Notes: a model not told the origin generated them from the sequence alone. A stretch of DNA of 64,000 nt from Bifidobacterium gallicum DSM 20093 = LMG 11596 (GCF_000741205.1 NZ_JGYW01000003.1:1-64000); one strand, 5' to 3'. Counted from the first letter of the stretch, positions 25,480 to 35,961 are shown. Numbers and translations are program-made.

Positions 25480-27004
25480 GCCGATCATGAGGAAGCAGAC
25501 GGTCGCGGAGGCGGCAGCGGTTGCGGGGCCGGTGAAATCGGCGGACTCGGTGCGGCCGGTGGAGTCGCGGACGCTGGCGATGGAATCGCGGACGGGACGA
25601 GCTGTGGAGGTTGTGCACTTGGAGGAGCTGGGCGAACCGGCGATGGTCGCGGAACCGGTAGCGGTTGCGGGGCTTGGGGAGCTGGCGTGGTGGCTGCGGC
25701 GGCCGTGGCATAAGGTTGCGGCCGTGATCGTGGCGATGCTGGCGGCGTTGGCCATGTGCCTGGGGACAGGCGTGGTACTCGGCGCGCAGGTGCCGCAGGC
25801 TGTGGCGGATCCTGTGATGAACGCTGGAACGGGCGCGAACGCTGGAACGGGGACGAACGCTGGAACGGGCGCGAACGCTGGAACGGGGACGAACGCTGGA
25901 ACGGGGACGGTCGTGCGCGGCAACTCGCTGCACGTGACGTTCAAGTATGGCGAGCATCCGGTCAGCGATGCCGACATGGGATTGATGGAAGTGGCGCGTT
26001 GGGACGGGCAGCTGCCGGTGACCGACCATCTGACAGTGCTGCCGCAGTTCACGCGCGGTGAGTATCGCAAGATTGACGTGCTGGGCCTGATCCGCGGGCA
26101 GCATCAAGGGCTCGAACGTGACTGGGGCACGCTTTCGGAGCAGCTGCTCAAAGTGCAAATGCATGAAGAAATTACGAATGCGCTGAAGCCACCGAGTGCC
26201 GCCGCGCGAAAGAGCGTAGCCAGCGCGGATGGCGTGCGTATGGATAACGGTGCCGTGCTCAACGGTATGACGAATACCGAGGGGCGGCTTACGTTTACGG
26301 ATCTGAGTGACGGCGTGTACTTCCTGCGTGGCGCGCGCATTGTGTCTGCGAACCGGGTGGCTGATGTGGCACGGGCGTTGGATCAGATCGGTCTTGATGC
26401 CGGGGATGCCGGGACTTCGGGTGAGTCTGGCGAGTCTGGCGAGTCTGGGGAGCCCGATGAGTCGGGCGAGTCGGGCGAGTCGGATGACAATGTGAATGGT
26501 GAGGAGTCCGGAAAAGAGTATTCGTTTGTTGGATCGGCGCAGATTGTGGCGTTGTCTGGCGTGGTTGAAGGCGAGGAAACGCCGAATACGCAAGTGGTGA
26601 CCAAAGGCTTTTTGGTGCGCATGAGGATGCCTGCGGGGCCGGTGGAACCCGGTGAGGAGCCGAGCGAGCCGCGGGAGAAGCCGAGTGGGCCTAGCGAGGA
26701 ACTGAGTGAAGAGCCGTCTGAGCCGTCTGAGCCGTCCACACCTTCGACGCCTGCGGGTCCGAGCGCGCCGAGCTCTCCGAGTGCTCCGAACTCGCCGAGT
26801 ACACCGAATTCGCCGAGTACACCGAATGGGCCGAGTGCGCCGAGTGTGTCTGCGGGAAGCAAGCCGTCGTCGCCTATTGCGCAGATGCTGGCTGCGACGG
26901 GTGTGAGTACGGTCGTGATTGTGATTATGGCCGTCGCGGCGCTGACGATGGGCGTGGCGCTGTCGATTGAGTTGCGGCGTAGTGTGCGGCGTGAGGGATG
27001 TTGA
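25472..27004 (+). CDS. Minor-pilin-like surface protein with low-complexity repeats
   Basis: A 510-residue exported protein related to the minor pilin at 17866. ATG 25472 overlaps the preceding stop (ATGCGTGA), which suggests translational coupling; 25457 and 25487 are alternatives. An unusually long head of about 80 residues precedes the signal helix (VAAVIVAMLAALAMCLGTGV). Five copies of an 18-bp repeat encode NAGTGA/T. The core domain follows (LHVTFKYGEHPVSDADMGL, GRLTFTDLSDGVYFL), interrupted by a GESGES/DE run. A Ser/Pro/Asn-rich stalk of about 100 residues, LAATG, a membrane helix and RRSVRREGC end it. LAATG is a poor sorting signal. With the upstream adhesin truncated and no local sortase, the unit may be decaying, though this gene is intact. 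Confidence 0.7.
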   Translation: MREPIMRKQTVAEAAAVAGPVKSADSVRPVESRTLAMESRTGRAVEVVHLEELGEPAMVAEPVAVAGLGELAWWLRRPWHKVAAVIVAMLAALAMCLGTGVVLGAQVPQAVADPVMNAGTGANAGTGTNAGTGANAGTGTNAGTGTVVRGNSLHVTFKYGEHPVSDADMGLMEVARWDGQLPVTDHLTVLPQFTRGEYRKIDVLGLIRGQHQGLERDWGTLSEQLLKVQMHEEITNALKPPSAAARKSVASADGVRMDNGAVLNGMTNTEGRLTFTDLSDGVYFLRGARIVSANRVADVARALDQIGLDAGDAGTSGESGESGESGEPDESGESGESDDNVNGEESGKEYSFVGSAQIVALSGVVEGEETPNTQVVTKGFLVRMRMPAGPVEPGEEPSEPREKPSGPSEELSEEPSEPSEPSTPSTPAGPSAPSSPSAPNSPSTPNSPSTPNGPSAPSVSAGSKPSSPIAQMLAATGVSTVVIVIMAVAALTMGVALSIELRRSVRREGC

Positions 27005-27180
27005 AACGGGTGGCCTGAAGTTGGCTAAAGCTGGCTGAATCTGGCTGAAGCAGGACAGGGCGGCTGAAGCGGGACGGGGCGGCTGGATGCGGGTTTTGCT
27101 GTGACGGCAAGGGGACGCATGTTTTTGGCTTGCGTTCGGGCTTACGCTTGGGCTTGGGGAGCGCTGGCGTGTCGGGGGGC
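27005..27180. other. Gap with GGCTGAA-type short repeats
   Basis: The first 90 bp carry irregular copies of GGCTGAA/GGCTGGA, followed by G-rich DNA; no gene is supported. Confidence 0.4.
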
Positions 27181-27209
27181 TTGTGGGGCGTGAGGCACGT
27201 GGTTATGAT
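27181..27209 (+). promoter_or_regulatory. Probable obgE promoter
   Basis: TTGTGG (27181-27186), a 17-bp spacer, TATGAT (27204-27209). The predicted start of transcription, near 27216, lies at the edge of the LexA-type box. Confidence 0.55.
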
Positions 27210-27216
27210 GGCTGCA

Positions 27217-27232
27217 TCGAACATTTGTTCGA
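27217..27232. promoter_or_regulatory. LexA/SOS-type box upstream of obgE
   Basis: TCGAACATTTGTTCGA is a perfect match to the actinobacterial and Gram-positive SOS operator pattern (CGAAC-N4-GTTCG). It sits just downstream of a good -10, at the expected transcription start, where LexA would repress. Confidence 0.65.
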
Positions 27233-27316
27233 ACTGCTAGTCCCAATGCCGGGACCAGTGGTGGGGCGTGTGGTTGGGTGGCCGGGCAAACGGCATACTC
27301 GCGGCTAAGGTGGTGA

Positions 27317-29011
<1,695 letters not shown>

Positions 29012-29240
29012 TTGTCAACTGGTCCCTGCCAACCTCAGCGCGGCTTGACGCGGCTGATATGGCATGGCTGCGAATGCGGTTGTGTAGCTGTGGCCGCGCG
29101 GGCGGTTATGTGGCTGTATGGGCGTGGCGTAACTAAGGCGTATGGCATGGCCGGCTTGGTATGGCTGGGTCGGCTATGTGTGGCTTGGATGCCATGCTGG
29201 GTTATGCGGAAATAATGAAAAATCCGGAGAAGAGGACGCG
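29012..29240. other. Gap between obgE and proB
   Basis: About 230 bp of low-complexity DNA rich in irregular TATGGCTG/CATGGC-like words. A 67-codon frame here has no ribosome binding site or recognisable sequence and is not called. Confidence 0.4.
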
Positions 29241-30368
29241 GTGAAAACGCAAGAAGAGGTGCGCCGGGCGATTGCGGCGGCCGAAACGGTTGTGGTCAAG
29301 GTGGGTTCGAGTTCGCTGACGCAACCAAGCGGGCATCTGGATCCGGCGAAACTTGAAGCGCTCGTGGGCGCTGTGGCAAGTGCGCGGCTGCAAGGTGCGC
29401 GCGTGGTGCTCGTGTCGTCCGGCGCAATCGCTGCAGGATTCGGACCGCTCGGATTTGACGAGCGCCCCAAGGACGTGGCGCTGCAGCAGGCCACGGCGTC
29501 GGTGGGGCAGGGGCTGCTTATGGCGCAATACGAGATGCTGTTCGGACGATACGGTATTCGCGTGGGCCAGCTGCTGCTGACGGCGTGGGACACAATCCAG
29601 CCGCAGCAGTACCGGTCGGCCCGGCGCACAATGAACGCGCTGCTTGACTTGGGTGTGGTGCCGATTGTCAACGAAAACGATGCGCTCGCCTCGAGTGAGA
29701 TTCGCTTTGGTGACAATGATCGCCTTTCAGCCCTTGTGGCGAACATGGTGTGTGCGAATGCGCTCGTGCTGCTGACGGACGTGGACGCGCTGTATACGGC
29801 ACCGCCGTCGGAGCCTGGGTCGACGCGGATTTCGTTTGTGCCGAACGTGGAGGATGTGCTTGATTCGGTGCGTGTGGGCGGCTCGGAATCGGGTGTGGGC
29901 ACGGGCGGCATGGTCACGAAGCTTGAAGCGGCGCGTATGGCGGCCGTGTCTGGCATACCGACCGTGTTGACGGCCGCGCATAATGCTGGCCCTGCGTTGA
30001 TGGGCGACGAAGTGGGTACGGCGTTCGCACCAATTCATAAGCGCGGGTCGGCGCGACGGTTGTGGCTCAAGTTTGCGGCCAATCCGCGTGGCACGCTCGT
30101 TGTGGATGCTGGCGCGGCCCAGGCGTTGCGTGGCGGAAGGGCATCGCTGTTGGCGGCGGGTGTGCTCGAATCGCGCGGCGACTACTCGGCCGGCGATCCT
30201 GTGTGGATTGTGTCGGAAGATGGCGAGCGTTTGGCGCGTGGTCTGGTCGGGTATGACTCGGAAGAGGTGCCGCGCATGTTGGGGCGTACCACAACGCAGC
30301 TGCGACGCTTCTTTGGCGAGGAGTATGCGCATCCGCTGGTGCATAGGGATAATCTGACGCTCGTCTGA
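29241..30368 (+). CDS. proB: Glutamate 5-kinase
   Basis: Phosphorylates L-glutamate with ATP, the first step of proline synthesis in the cytoplasm; proline usually inhibits it. GTG 29241 is the start, after GGAGAAGAGG; an earlier frame opening at 29142 has no such signal. The 375-residue product has the amino-acid kinase fold: VVVKVGSSSLTQ, VLVSSGAIAAGF, PIVNENDALASSEIRFGDND and GTGGMVTKLEAARMA. A C-terminal PUA domain (GTLVVDAGAAQALRGG) is also present, the usual long form. proA is not in the window. Confidence 0.95.
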   Translation: MKTQEEVRRAIAAAETVVVKVGSSSLTQPSGHLDPAKLEALVGAVASARLQGARVVLVSSGAIAAGFGPLGFDERPKDVALQQATASVGQGLLMAQYEMLFGRYGIRVGQLLLTAWDTIQPQQYRSARRTMNALLDLGVVPIVNENDALASSEIRFGDNDRLSALVANMVCANALVLLTDVDALYTAPPSEPGSTRISFVPNVEDVLDSVRVGGSESGVGTGGMVTKLEAARMAAVSGIPTVLTAAHNAGPALMGDEVGTAFAPIHKRGSARRLWLKFAANPRGTLVVDAGAAQALRGGRASLLAAGVLESRGDYSAGDPVWIVSEDGERLARGLVGYDSEEVPRMLGRTTTQLRRFFGEEYAHPLVHRDNLTLV

Positions 30369-30465
30369 TATCCGTCGGGTGCTCGTCTGATACGGGTTGC
30401 GTAACCGCTGTTCATATTCGGGGACGGCTGCTCGTGTTGTTGTGCTGCGTGGTTACGATGAAGGC

Positions 30466-31671
30466 ATGGCTCAACTTGACACTCTTTCCACCCGTATTAA
30501 TGCAGTTTCCCCGAGCGCCACACTGGCAGTCGACTCCAAAGCCAAGGCTATGAAGGCTGAAGGCATCGACGTCATTGGCTTTGGCGCGGGCGAACCCAAT
30601 TTCCCTACTCCCAAAGCGATTGTGGATGCTGCGGCACTGGCCGTACAGGACGAACGCAACTATCGTTACACGCCTACGGCGGGACTTCCTGAACTGCGCC
30701 AGGCGATTGCCGACAAAACGTTGCGCGACTCGGGCTATGCGGTTGACGCATCGCAGGTCGTGGTGACGAACGGCGGCAAGCAGGCTGTGTATGAGACGTT
30801 CCAGATTCTGCTTGATGATGGCGATGAAGTCATCATCCCCACTCCGTATTGGACGAGCTATCCGGAAGCTGTGAAATTGGCTGGCGGCGTGCCTGTGGAA
30901 GTGTTCGCTGGCGCCGACGAGTATTTTGAACCGAATATCGATGCGTTGGAAGCTGCGCGTACGGAACGCACGAAGGCGATCATTATCACGTCGCCCAACA
31001 ACCCTACAGGTGCTGTGTGGAGTGCCGACACGATTGCGGCCATTGGTGCATGGGCCATCGAGCATGGCATTTGGGTGATTTCCGATGAGATTTACGAGCA
31101 CTTGGACTATGACGGTGCGAAGACCACGTACATTGGCGCTGCTGTGCCTGAAGTGCGTGATCAGCTGATTGTGCTCAACGGCGTGGCCAAGACGTATGCG
31201 ATGCCGGGGTGGCGTGTGGGCTGGATGGTGGCTCCCGCGCGCGTGGCTTCGGCCGCTTCGAAATTGCAGGGGCATATGACGTCTAACGTCAACAATATTG
31301 CGCAGCGCGCGGCACTTGCAGCCGTGTCGGGCTCGCTGGACGCCGTCTATGAGATGCGTGAGGCATTCAACCGTCGCCGCGAGGTGATTGTGAGCATGCT
31401 CAACGAGATTGAAGGCGTGAATTGCCCGACGCCGACGGGTGCATTCTATGCGTTCCCTGATGTGACGGGTCTGCTGAACCGCCCTCTAGGGCCAAGCAAG
31501 ACGGTATTCACGACGACGAGTGAACTGGCTGCCATGCTGCTGGAAGAGGGGCATGTTGCCGCGGTGCCTGGTGAGGCGTTTGGTGCTCCCGGTTATTTGC
31601 GGTTCTCGTATGCGTTGGCTGATGACGCGCTTGTGGAAGGCATGAAGCGTTTCCAGGAATGGGCGCGTTGA
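30466..31671 (+). CDS. Pyridoxal-phosphate aminotransferase, class I (aspartate-type)
   Basis: A 401-residue cytoplasmic transaminase of fold type I, most like aspartate aminotransferases of the Igamma group. ATG 30466 ([20 protein letters not shown]) is the family N-terminus; an upstream in-frame opening is not used. Visible motifs: [36 protein letters not shown] with the PLP-contacting Asn, [10 protein letters not shown], the Schiff-base Lys242 in [16 protein letters not shown], and YLRFSYA with the carboxylate-binding Arg. It probably makes aspartate from oxaloacetate, but aromatic or alanine specificity cannot be excluded. It lies 97 bp after proB and may be co-transcribed. Confidence 0.93.
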   Translation: MAQLDTLSTRINAVSPSATLAVDSKAKAMKAEGIDVIGFGAGEPNFPTPKAIVDAAALAVQDERNYRYTPTAGLPELRQAIADKTLRDSGYAVDASQVVVTNGGKQAVYETFQILLDDGDEVIIPTPYWTSYPEAVKLAGGVPVEVFAGADEYFEPNIDALEAARTERTKAIIITSPNNPTGAVWSADTIAAIGAWAIEHGIWVISDEIYEHLDYDGAKTTYIGAAVPEVRDQLIVLNGVAKTYAMPGWRVGWMVAPARVASAASKLQGHMTSNVNNIAQRAALAAVSGSLDAVYEMREAFNRRREVIVSMLNEIEGVNCPTPTGAFYAFPDVTGLLNRPLGPSKTVFTTTSELAAMLLEEGHVAAVPGEAFGAPGYLRFSYALADDALVEGMKRFQEWAR

Positions 31672-31822
31672 TAGAGCGCTCAATCAGCTTGAAACCGTTG
31701 TGCTGATTGGTCTAGCAGTCAGTGTGCATCAGCGGTTGCGGTAACGGGTGGCGGTCACCGGGATGGGGGTTTGGGGGCGGGAAGCCCCCGGCTTCAGCTG
31801 TGGGGATGGATGGCCCCCAATC

Positions 31823-32281
31823 CTAGACGTTGCGTTGGTTTTCGACGTATTGCTTGACGATTTCGAGCGGCGTTCCTCCGACGGTGGCGACGAAGTAGCT
31901 GTTGGTCCATAGTGTCGGGATGCGGCGTTTGAGGCTGGGGTATTCCTGCCTGAGGAGACGGCTTGAGCGGCCTTTGATGAGGCGGACGAGCTTGTTGATT
32001 CCGTATTGCGGGTCGCAGTCCACGAGCAGGTGCACATGGTCGGGCATGGTTTCCAGTTCGAGGATTTCGCTGTCATGCTCTTTGCAGACGTCTTGGATGA
32101 TTTCCTTGAGGCGCGCGTCTACGGGGCCGGGGTCTCCCGGTATTGGCGGGTTGTTGAGTTTCGGGTCGAGGCTGGTGATGACCTTGCGCCGGTACTTGGG
32201 GCACCAGACGACGTGGTAGTGGCACCGGTAGGTGATGTTGTGGTTGTGCTTGACGGCATCCATGTTTTTGCGACGGCTCAT
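31823..32281 (-). CDS. tnpA: IS200-type Y1 transposase TnpA
   Basis: A single-strand DNA transposase of 152 residues with the HUH fold. It has VVWCPKYRRKV, the metal-binding HUH motif in MPDHVHLLV, and the catalytic tyrosine in VKQYVENQ. ATG 32281 (MSRRKN) is chosen because it sits at the predicted transcription start downstream of TATACT (minus strand); 32308 lies upstream of that -10. No ribosome binding sequence is seen, so a leaderless message is likely. The length is normal for the family and there are no internal stops, so the element could be active. Confidence 0.9.
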   Translation of the reverse strand: MSRRKNMDAVKHNHNITYRCHYHVVWCPKYRRKVITSLDPKLNNPPIPGDPGPVDARLKEIIQDVCKEHDSEILELETMPDHVHLLVDCDPQYGINKLVRLIKGRSSRLLRQEYPSLKRRIPTLWTNSYFVATVGGTPLEIVKQYVENQRNV

Positions 32282-32285
32282 GCGT

Positions 32286-32339
32286 ACAGTATACAGCAGC
32301 GAAACCATATGCGTATATGTTTTATGTATGGTATACTGT
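32286..32339. promoter_or_regulatory. Mirror-image divergent promoters of tnpA and tnpB
   Basis: ACAGTATAC (32286-32294) and GTATACTGT (32331-32339) form an inverted repeat. Each copy provides a TATACT -10 element about seven bases before one of the two start codons, giving predicted leaderless transcripts in both directions. No good -35 was found. Confidence 0.55.
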
Positions 32340-32344
32340 CTTTC

Positions 32345-33634
32345 ATGAAGGTTCGCTACACGTACAGGCTACGCCCGTCCAAGACGGCGCGCCGCCGCCT
32401 CATGCGCGAATGGGGCATGTGCCGCTACGTGTGGAACCGGATGGTTGAGGAATCCAAACGCCGCCACGAACTCAACCGCGACGAAGGGCGACTCCACGAC
32501 GAAGAGTTCGGCGACAAGACGGCGCAACGCTACCTGACCATCCTGCGCAACCTCACCTGCGACGAGCACGGCGACCGCTGGCTGCGCGAAGGCAGTGTCG
32601 TCGCCCAGCAGCAGACCGTCAGGGACTTCTCCAAAGCCCGAAAGAAGGCGTTGCTTGACCGCAAGAACGGGATTGCCCCCGGCAAGCGCGCTGGGCTGCC
32701 ACGGTTCAAATCCAAACGCGACTCAACAGCGACACTTAATTACACCACACGAGGCTTCTCCCTATACGACGACGACGGCGGGACACGCCTACGCTTGGCC
32801 GGGGGTATCGGAATCCCGGTCGTATGGTCGCGCCCGCTGCCCGGCAAACCGTCAAGCGTGCGCGTCAGTCAAGACACCGACGGGCACTGGTACGCCTCCT
32901 TCGTCGTGGACAAGCCGGCCGAGACCCCACTGCCCGAGACGGGACGCGCCATCGGCATCGACCCCGGCGTAAGCACGCTGATGACCTGCGCAACCATCGA
33001 CGCAAACAGCACCATCGATGAAACCGACGCATACGACCTGCCACACCCCGAATACGGCAAGAAGGCGCAGCGCGAACTCGCCCGACTACAACGACGCATG
33101 GCAAAAGAACGCAGACCGAAACGGCAGAAACCTTCCAACAGGTACCTGAAGAACAAGCGCCGCGCCGCTGAAATCCAACGCCGCGTCCAACGCCAACGGC
33201 AGGACACGGCAAACAAATGGGCGCGCCGTATCGTGCGGGACCATGACAATATCGCCATGGAGGACTTCAAGCCGAAGTTCCTCGCCAAGACCACCATGGC
33301 CCGCAAGGCGGCTGATGGGGCGATAGCCAGCGTCAAGCATGCGCTTGAATGGCAGGCCCTCAAACATAGCCGCACCCTCAGGCTCGTCAACCCATCCGAC
33401 ACCACGAAACGTTGCGCGCATTGCGGCGCGATAGCCAAACACCGCATCCCCCTGAAGGAACGCACGTTCCGTTGCGATTCATGCCGCATGTCGCGCGCGA
33501 GGGACAAGAACTCCGCGCTGAACATGCTTTGCAGGGCTGGTTTCATCCCTGACGGCGTGGACGGGGTAAACCCACGCTGGGACGCTGTTCCCACTGGCAC
33601 CCGCCCAGCAAACCGTGAAATCCCCCGCCTTTAG
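32345..33634 (+). CDS. tnpB: TnpB RNA-guided nuclease
   Basis: A 429-residue TnpB of the IS200/IS605 family. The start is ATG 32345 (MKVRYTYRLRPSKTARRRLM), seven bases after TATACT; longer in-frame openings cover tnpA and are not real. Domains: an N-terminal helix-turn-helix-like region, then the RuvC fold with Asp in AIGIDPGVST (about residue 203), Glu in IAMEDFKPK (about 304) and Asp in RDKNSALNML (about 387), and a zinc ribbon (CAHC, CDSC). All three catalytic acids are present, so nuclease activity is expected. The last codons and the stop lie within the right-end hairpin, as expected where the guide RNA overlaps the gene. Confidence 0.93.
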   Translation: MKVRYTYRLRPSKTARRRLMREWGMCRYVWNRMVEESKRRHELNRDEGRLHDEEFGDKTAQRYLTILRNLTCDEHGDRWLREGSVVAQQQTVRDFSKARKKALLDRKNGIAPGKRAGLPRFKSKRDSTATLNYTTRGFSLYDDDGGTRLRLAGGIGIPVVWSRPLPGKPSSVRVSQDTDGHWYASFVVDKPAETPLPETGRAIGIDPGVSTLMTCATIDANSTIDETDAYDLPHPEYGKKAQRELARLQRRMAKERRPKRQKPSNRYLKNKRRAAEIQRRVQRQRQDTANKWARRIVRDHDNIAMEDFKPKFLAKTTMARKAADGAIASVKHALEWQALKHSRTLRLVNPSDTTKRCAHCGAIAKHRIPLKERTFRCDSCRMSRARDKNSALNMLCRAGFIPDGVDGVNPRWDAVPTGTRPANREIPRL

Positions 33635-33744
33635 GCGTGGGGAGGATTCAAAGTACAAGCACATCGCAAACACCACGCCATCGCACAGCGCAAGCGGCAC
33701 ACAATGCCGCGGCACATGTCGTGCCATGTATCGACACATGTGAG

Positions 33745-33770
33745 AACGTTTGCAAATAGTGTGCAAACAC
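33745..33770. promoter_or_regulatory. LacI-type operator half-sites before regulator gene
   Basis: AACGTTTGCAAA (33745-33756) and GTGCAAACAC (33761-33770) lie just upstream of the LacI-type regulator gene and suggest autoregulation. Confidence 0.5.
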
Positions 33771-33828
33771 GGGTACGATGAAACGAAAATCATTGCATTC
33801 TTATTTATCCCAAGGAGGGGGTGAATCA

Positions 33829-34872
33829 TTGGAGAAAAGGGCTGGGATTCGCGACGTTGCGAAGGCTGCCGGCGTATCCATTTCCACTGTTTCGCGCGTG
33901 TTCTCACGACCTGAAATTGTTTCAGATTCAACCCGCAAACGCGTATTGGAAATCGCGGACAAATACGATTTCAAAATCACGCGCACGGGCACGATGCTCA
34001 AGTCCGGGCAAACATTCCGTGCCGCGTTGCTGATGAACGAATCAATCACGAGCTGGTTCAACACGCAGGTATTTGCAGGCATCGATTCAATCCTGCACGA
34101 CAAAGGCTACGACATCTCGTTGTTCCAACACATCGACTCGGCCGAGAGCCGCGAACGGTTCTTCACGAACCTGCCTGTGCTGCGCAACGTCGATATGGTA
34201 TTTGTGGCCTCGTTCGCGATTGAGGCCGAGGAAGCCGAACAGCTGCAACGCACACGTGTGCCGATTGTGGGCATCAACGTGCCCGAATCAAGCTGTTTCG
34301 ACTCCACGATCAGCATCGACGATGAGGGCGGCATGGAACGTGCCACACAGCATCTGATCCGGCTTGGCCACCGCAACATCGTCTACACGTGTTCGCAACC
34401 GGCCCCGACGATAGATTCCTCGATTGACGCGCGCGAGCGCGGCTTTGTGCGGGCCTGCACGCAAGCCCAGCTGACAATCCCCGATTTGCGCTGGAAAGTG
34501 TTGAAAGTGCCGCGCGGTCAGCAGTTTGCCGATTTCGCGTTGGCCGCCGTGCTGGCTGAAGAGACGTTCCCCGACGCCATTTGCTGCCAGATGGACATGA
34601 TGGCGTTGCCACTCGTACTCAAACTGCAACATTTTGGCCACCACGCTCCACGCGACTATTCAATCATCGGCTTCGACGACTCGCCGTATGCCGACACGCT
34701 GGGCCTGACCACGATGCATCAAGATCCGTTCGAGATGGGCGCAATGGCTGCACGAAACGCGCTCAAGCTGCTGAACAACGAACCGCTCAACGAACCGTTC
34801 CAACTCGTAGAGCCGTCGTTGATCTTGCGGTCCACCGACGAGCGTCGCAATGTTGCACAAATAGCAGCATGA
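33829..34872 (+). CDS. LacI-family transcriptional regulator (probable maltodextrin regulator)
   Basis: A sugar-responsive DNA-binding protein of 347 residues. The N-terminal HTH reads IRDVAKAAGVSISTVSRVFS; the hinge and periplasmic-binding-like effector domain follow (RAALLMNESITSWFNTQVFAGI, GHRNIVYTCSQ, IIGFDDSPYADTLGLTTM). TTG 33829 follows AAGGAGG at 10 bases and gives the usual short N-terminus; the in-frame ATG at 33778 lacks such a site. Operator-like sequence lies upstream. It is convergent with the TraX-like gene and close to malEFG-pulA, so control of that cluster is likely, though the effector is not known. It is similar throughout to the second LacI protein at 50968. Confidence 0.88.
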   Translation: MEKRAGIRDVAKAAGVSISTVSRVFSRPEIVSDSTRKRVLEIADKYDFKITRTGTMLKSGQTFRAALLMNESITSWFNTQVFAGIDSILHDKGYDISLFQHIDSAESRERFFTNLPVLRNVDMVFVASFAIEAEEAEQLQRTRVPIVGINVPESSCFDSTISIDDEGGMERATQHLIRLGHRNIVYTCSQPAPTIDSSIDARERGFVRACTQAQLTIPDLRWKVLKVPRGQQFADFALAAVLAEETFPDAICCQMDMMALPLVLKLQHFGHHAPRDYSIIGFDDSPYADTLGLTTMHQDPFEMGAMAARNALKLLNNEPLNEPFQLVEPSLILRSTDERRNVAQIAA

Positions 34873-35048
34873 GCTATGCTTGGCAGTAGATGAAGCATTC
34901 AGAGCGGCAATTGCCCGTTCAATACCGAGGCCTCATCGAGCACGGTTCCATCGGTTGCCTGGGAATTCCCCTTCACCCCGGGCAGCGTCGCAACCCGCTG
35001 CATGGGCGATTTTTCCATAGCGTCGCGCCATCACCGTGGTTGTAAAGA

Positions 35049-35093
35049 CCGGGCGGCAACCCTGTGCAAACAGGATTGCGCCCGGCTTTTTTC
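35049..35093 (+). terminator. Terminator between convergent genes
   Basis: Arms around CCGGGCG / CGCCCGG with an inner CCTGT / ACAGG stem, followed by TTTTTTCTTTG. The rest of the 34873-35120 gap shows nothing further. Confidence 0.8.
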
Positions 35094-35120
35094 TTTGGAG
35101 TGAGGGGTAAGTCTTAGATC

Positions 35121-35888
35121 TTAGAGCGCGTGCAATGGTGCACACACGAGCAAGATCACGGGATACACGGCATACCACACCCATTTGGTCCAGCTGTGGC
35201 GTGCTCCCGTTTCATCATTGCGATAATGCAGAATGGCCACGCCCACAGCCGGCGCAATCATCATCATTGCGCCAAAGAAGCCGGCGGTCAGCATCATCGT
35301 GTTTTCACGGCCGTCAAAGAAGTAGAAAATCAGTGTGAACAGCACGCTCATCACGCCAATATTGATGACGAGACCCGTGTCTCCGACGCGGAACAACCAT
35401 GACCAAGCCAGTCCCACGAGCACGACGATCACCGACAAGATGATCTGCATGCTGCGCGAATACGCACGCAACAGGTCGAGCAGGCCAATCACGATCAACG
35501 AGATCAGCAGCCCCCATACGGGATTCTGCGCGCCCATCGAAATCGCATGCCCGCTGACCATCAGGTCATACGGCACTTCACACACGAGCGCCAGCACCAG
35601 CAGCCTCACGCCATAAAGCACGGCGTTATGCGTGTACTGGTATCCCGAGTACACGAACCAGGCATACATCGGCACAGCCACCCACGACGCGATTTCCGAC
35701 AGCACGCTCACCGTCAGGCTCGTCATGTTATTGGCGTCGGGCGTGCCGAGCCAGTACGGGAACAACGTCGTGCTTGCCGCCCCAAGGAACAGCAGCACAG
35801 CCGCGATCACCTTGAGCTTGAAGCGCGACAGCCCTTTGCGTGGACGCCGCTTTTTCTCGCGTACAGAAAATTCGTATTCATTGGCCAC
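35121..35888 (-). CDS. TraX-like integral membrane protein
   Basis: About 255 residues with roughly eight membrane helices after a basic head (REKKRRPRKGLSRFKLKV). YQYTHNAVLYGVRLLVLALV followed by CEVPYDLM, then QNPVWGLLISLIVIGLLDL, match the TraX/acyltransferase-like pattern, a family first described for F-pilin acetylation but common in non-conjugative bacteria. Its role here is unknown; membrane or surface modification is only a guess. Start uncertain: GTG 35888 follows a GGAGGAG 12 bases away, GTG 35924 has no such site. It lies 38-74 bp downstream of pulA on the same strand and could be the last gene of the mal operon. Confidence 0.7.
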   Translation of the reverse strand: MANEYEFSVREKKRRPRKGLSRFKLKVIAAVLLFLGAASTTLFPYWLGTPDANNMTSLTVSVLSEIASWVAVPMYAWFVYSGYQYTHNAVLYGVRLLVLALVCEVPYDLMVSGHAISMGAQNPVWGLLISLIVIGLLDLLRAYSRSMQIILSVIVVLVGLAWSWLFRVGDTGLVINIGVMSVLFTLIFYFFDGRENTMMLTAGFFGAMMMIAPAVGVAILHYRNDETGARHSWTKWVWYAVYPVILLVCAPLHAL

Positions 35889-35961
35889 AGGCCTCGGGTC
35901 TCCTCCCTGCGTACGCTTGCGCACGCATTCAACGCTCAGTTGCCGCCCGGCATGCCGGCAT

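Larger units (their letters stand above)
31730..33652. mobile_element. Complete IS200/IS605-type element with divergent tnpA and tnpB
   Basis: About 1.9 kb. The left end next to tnpA carries G/C stems (GGGGGCGGGAAGCCCCC near 31775, and GGGG...CCCCC before the tnpA stop). The right end has arms CCCCCGCCT (33622-33630) and AGGCGTGGGG (33633-33642) followed by AGGATTCAA. There are no terminal inverted repeats or obvious target duplication, as expected for this family. Borders are approximate. It separates the aminotransferase from the sugar region. Confidence 0.8.

Noticed and set aside
29012-29215. A 67-codon frame between obgE and proB
   Set aside because: Low-complexity DNA, no ribosome binding site, no recognisable protein features; it overlaps the proB leader.
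32006-32344. N-terminal extension of TnpB upstream of 32345
   Set aside because: The extension reads through antisense tnpA sequence; the family N-terminus starts at 32345, right after the promoter.
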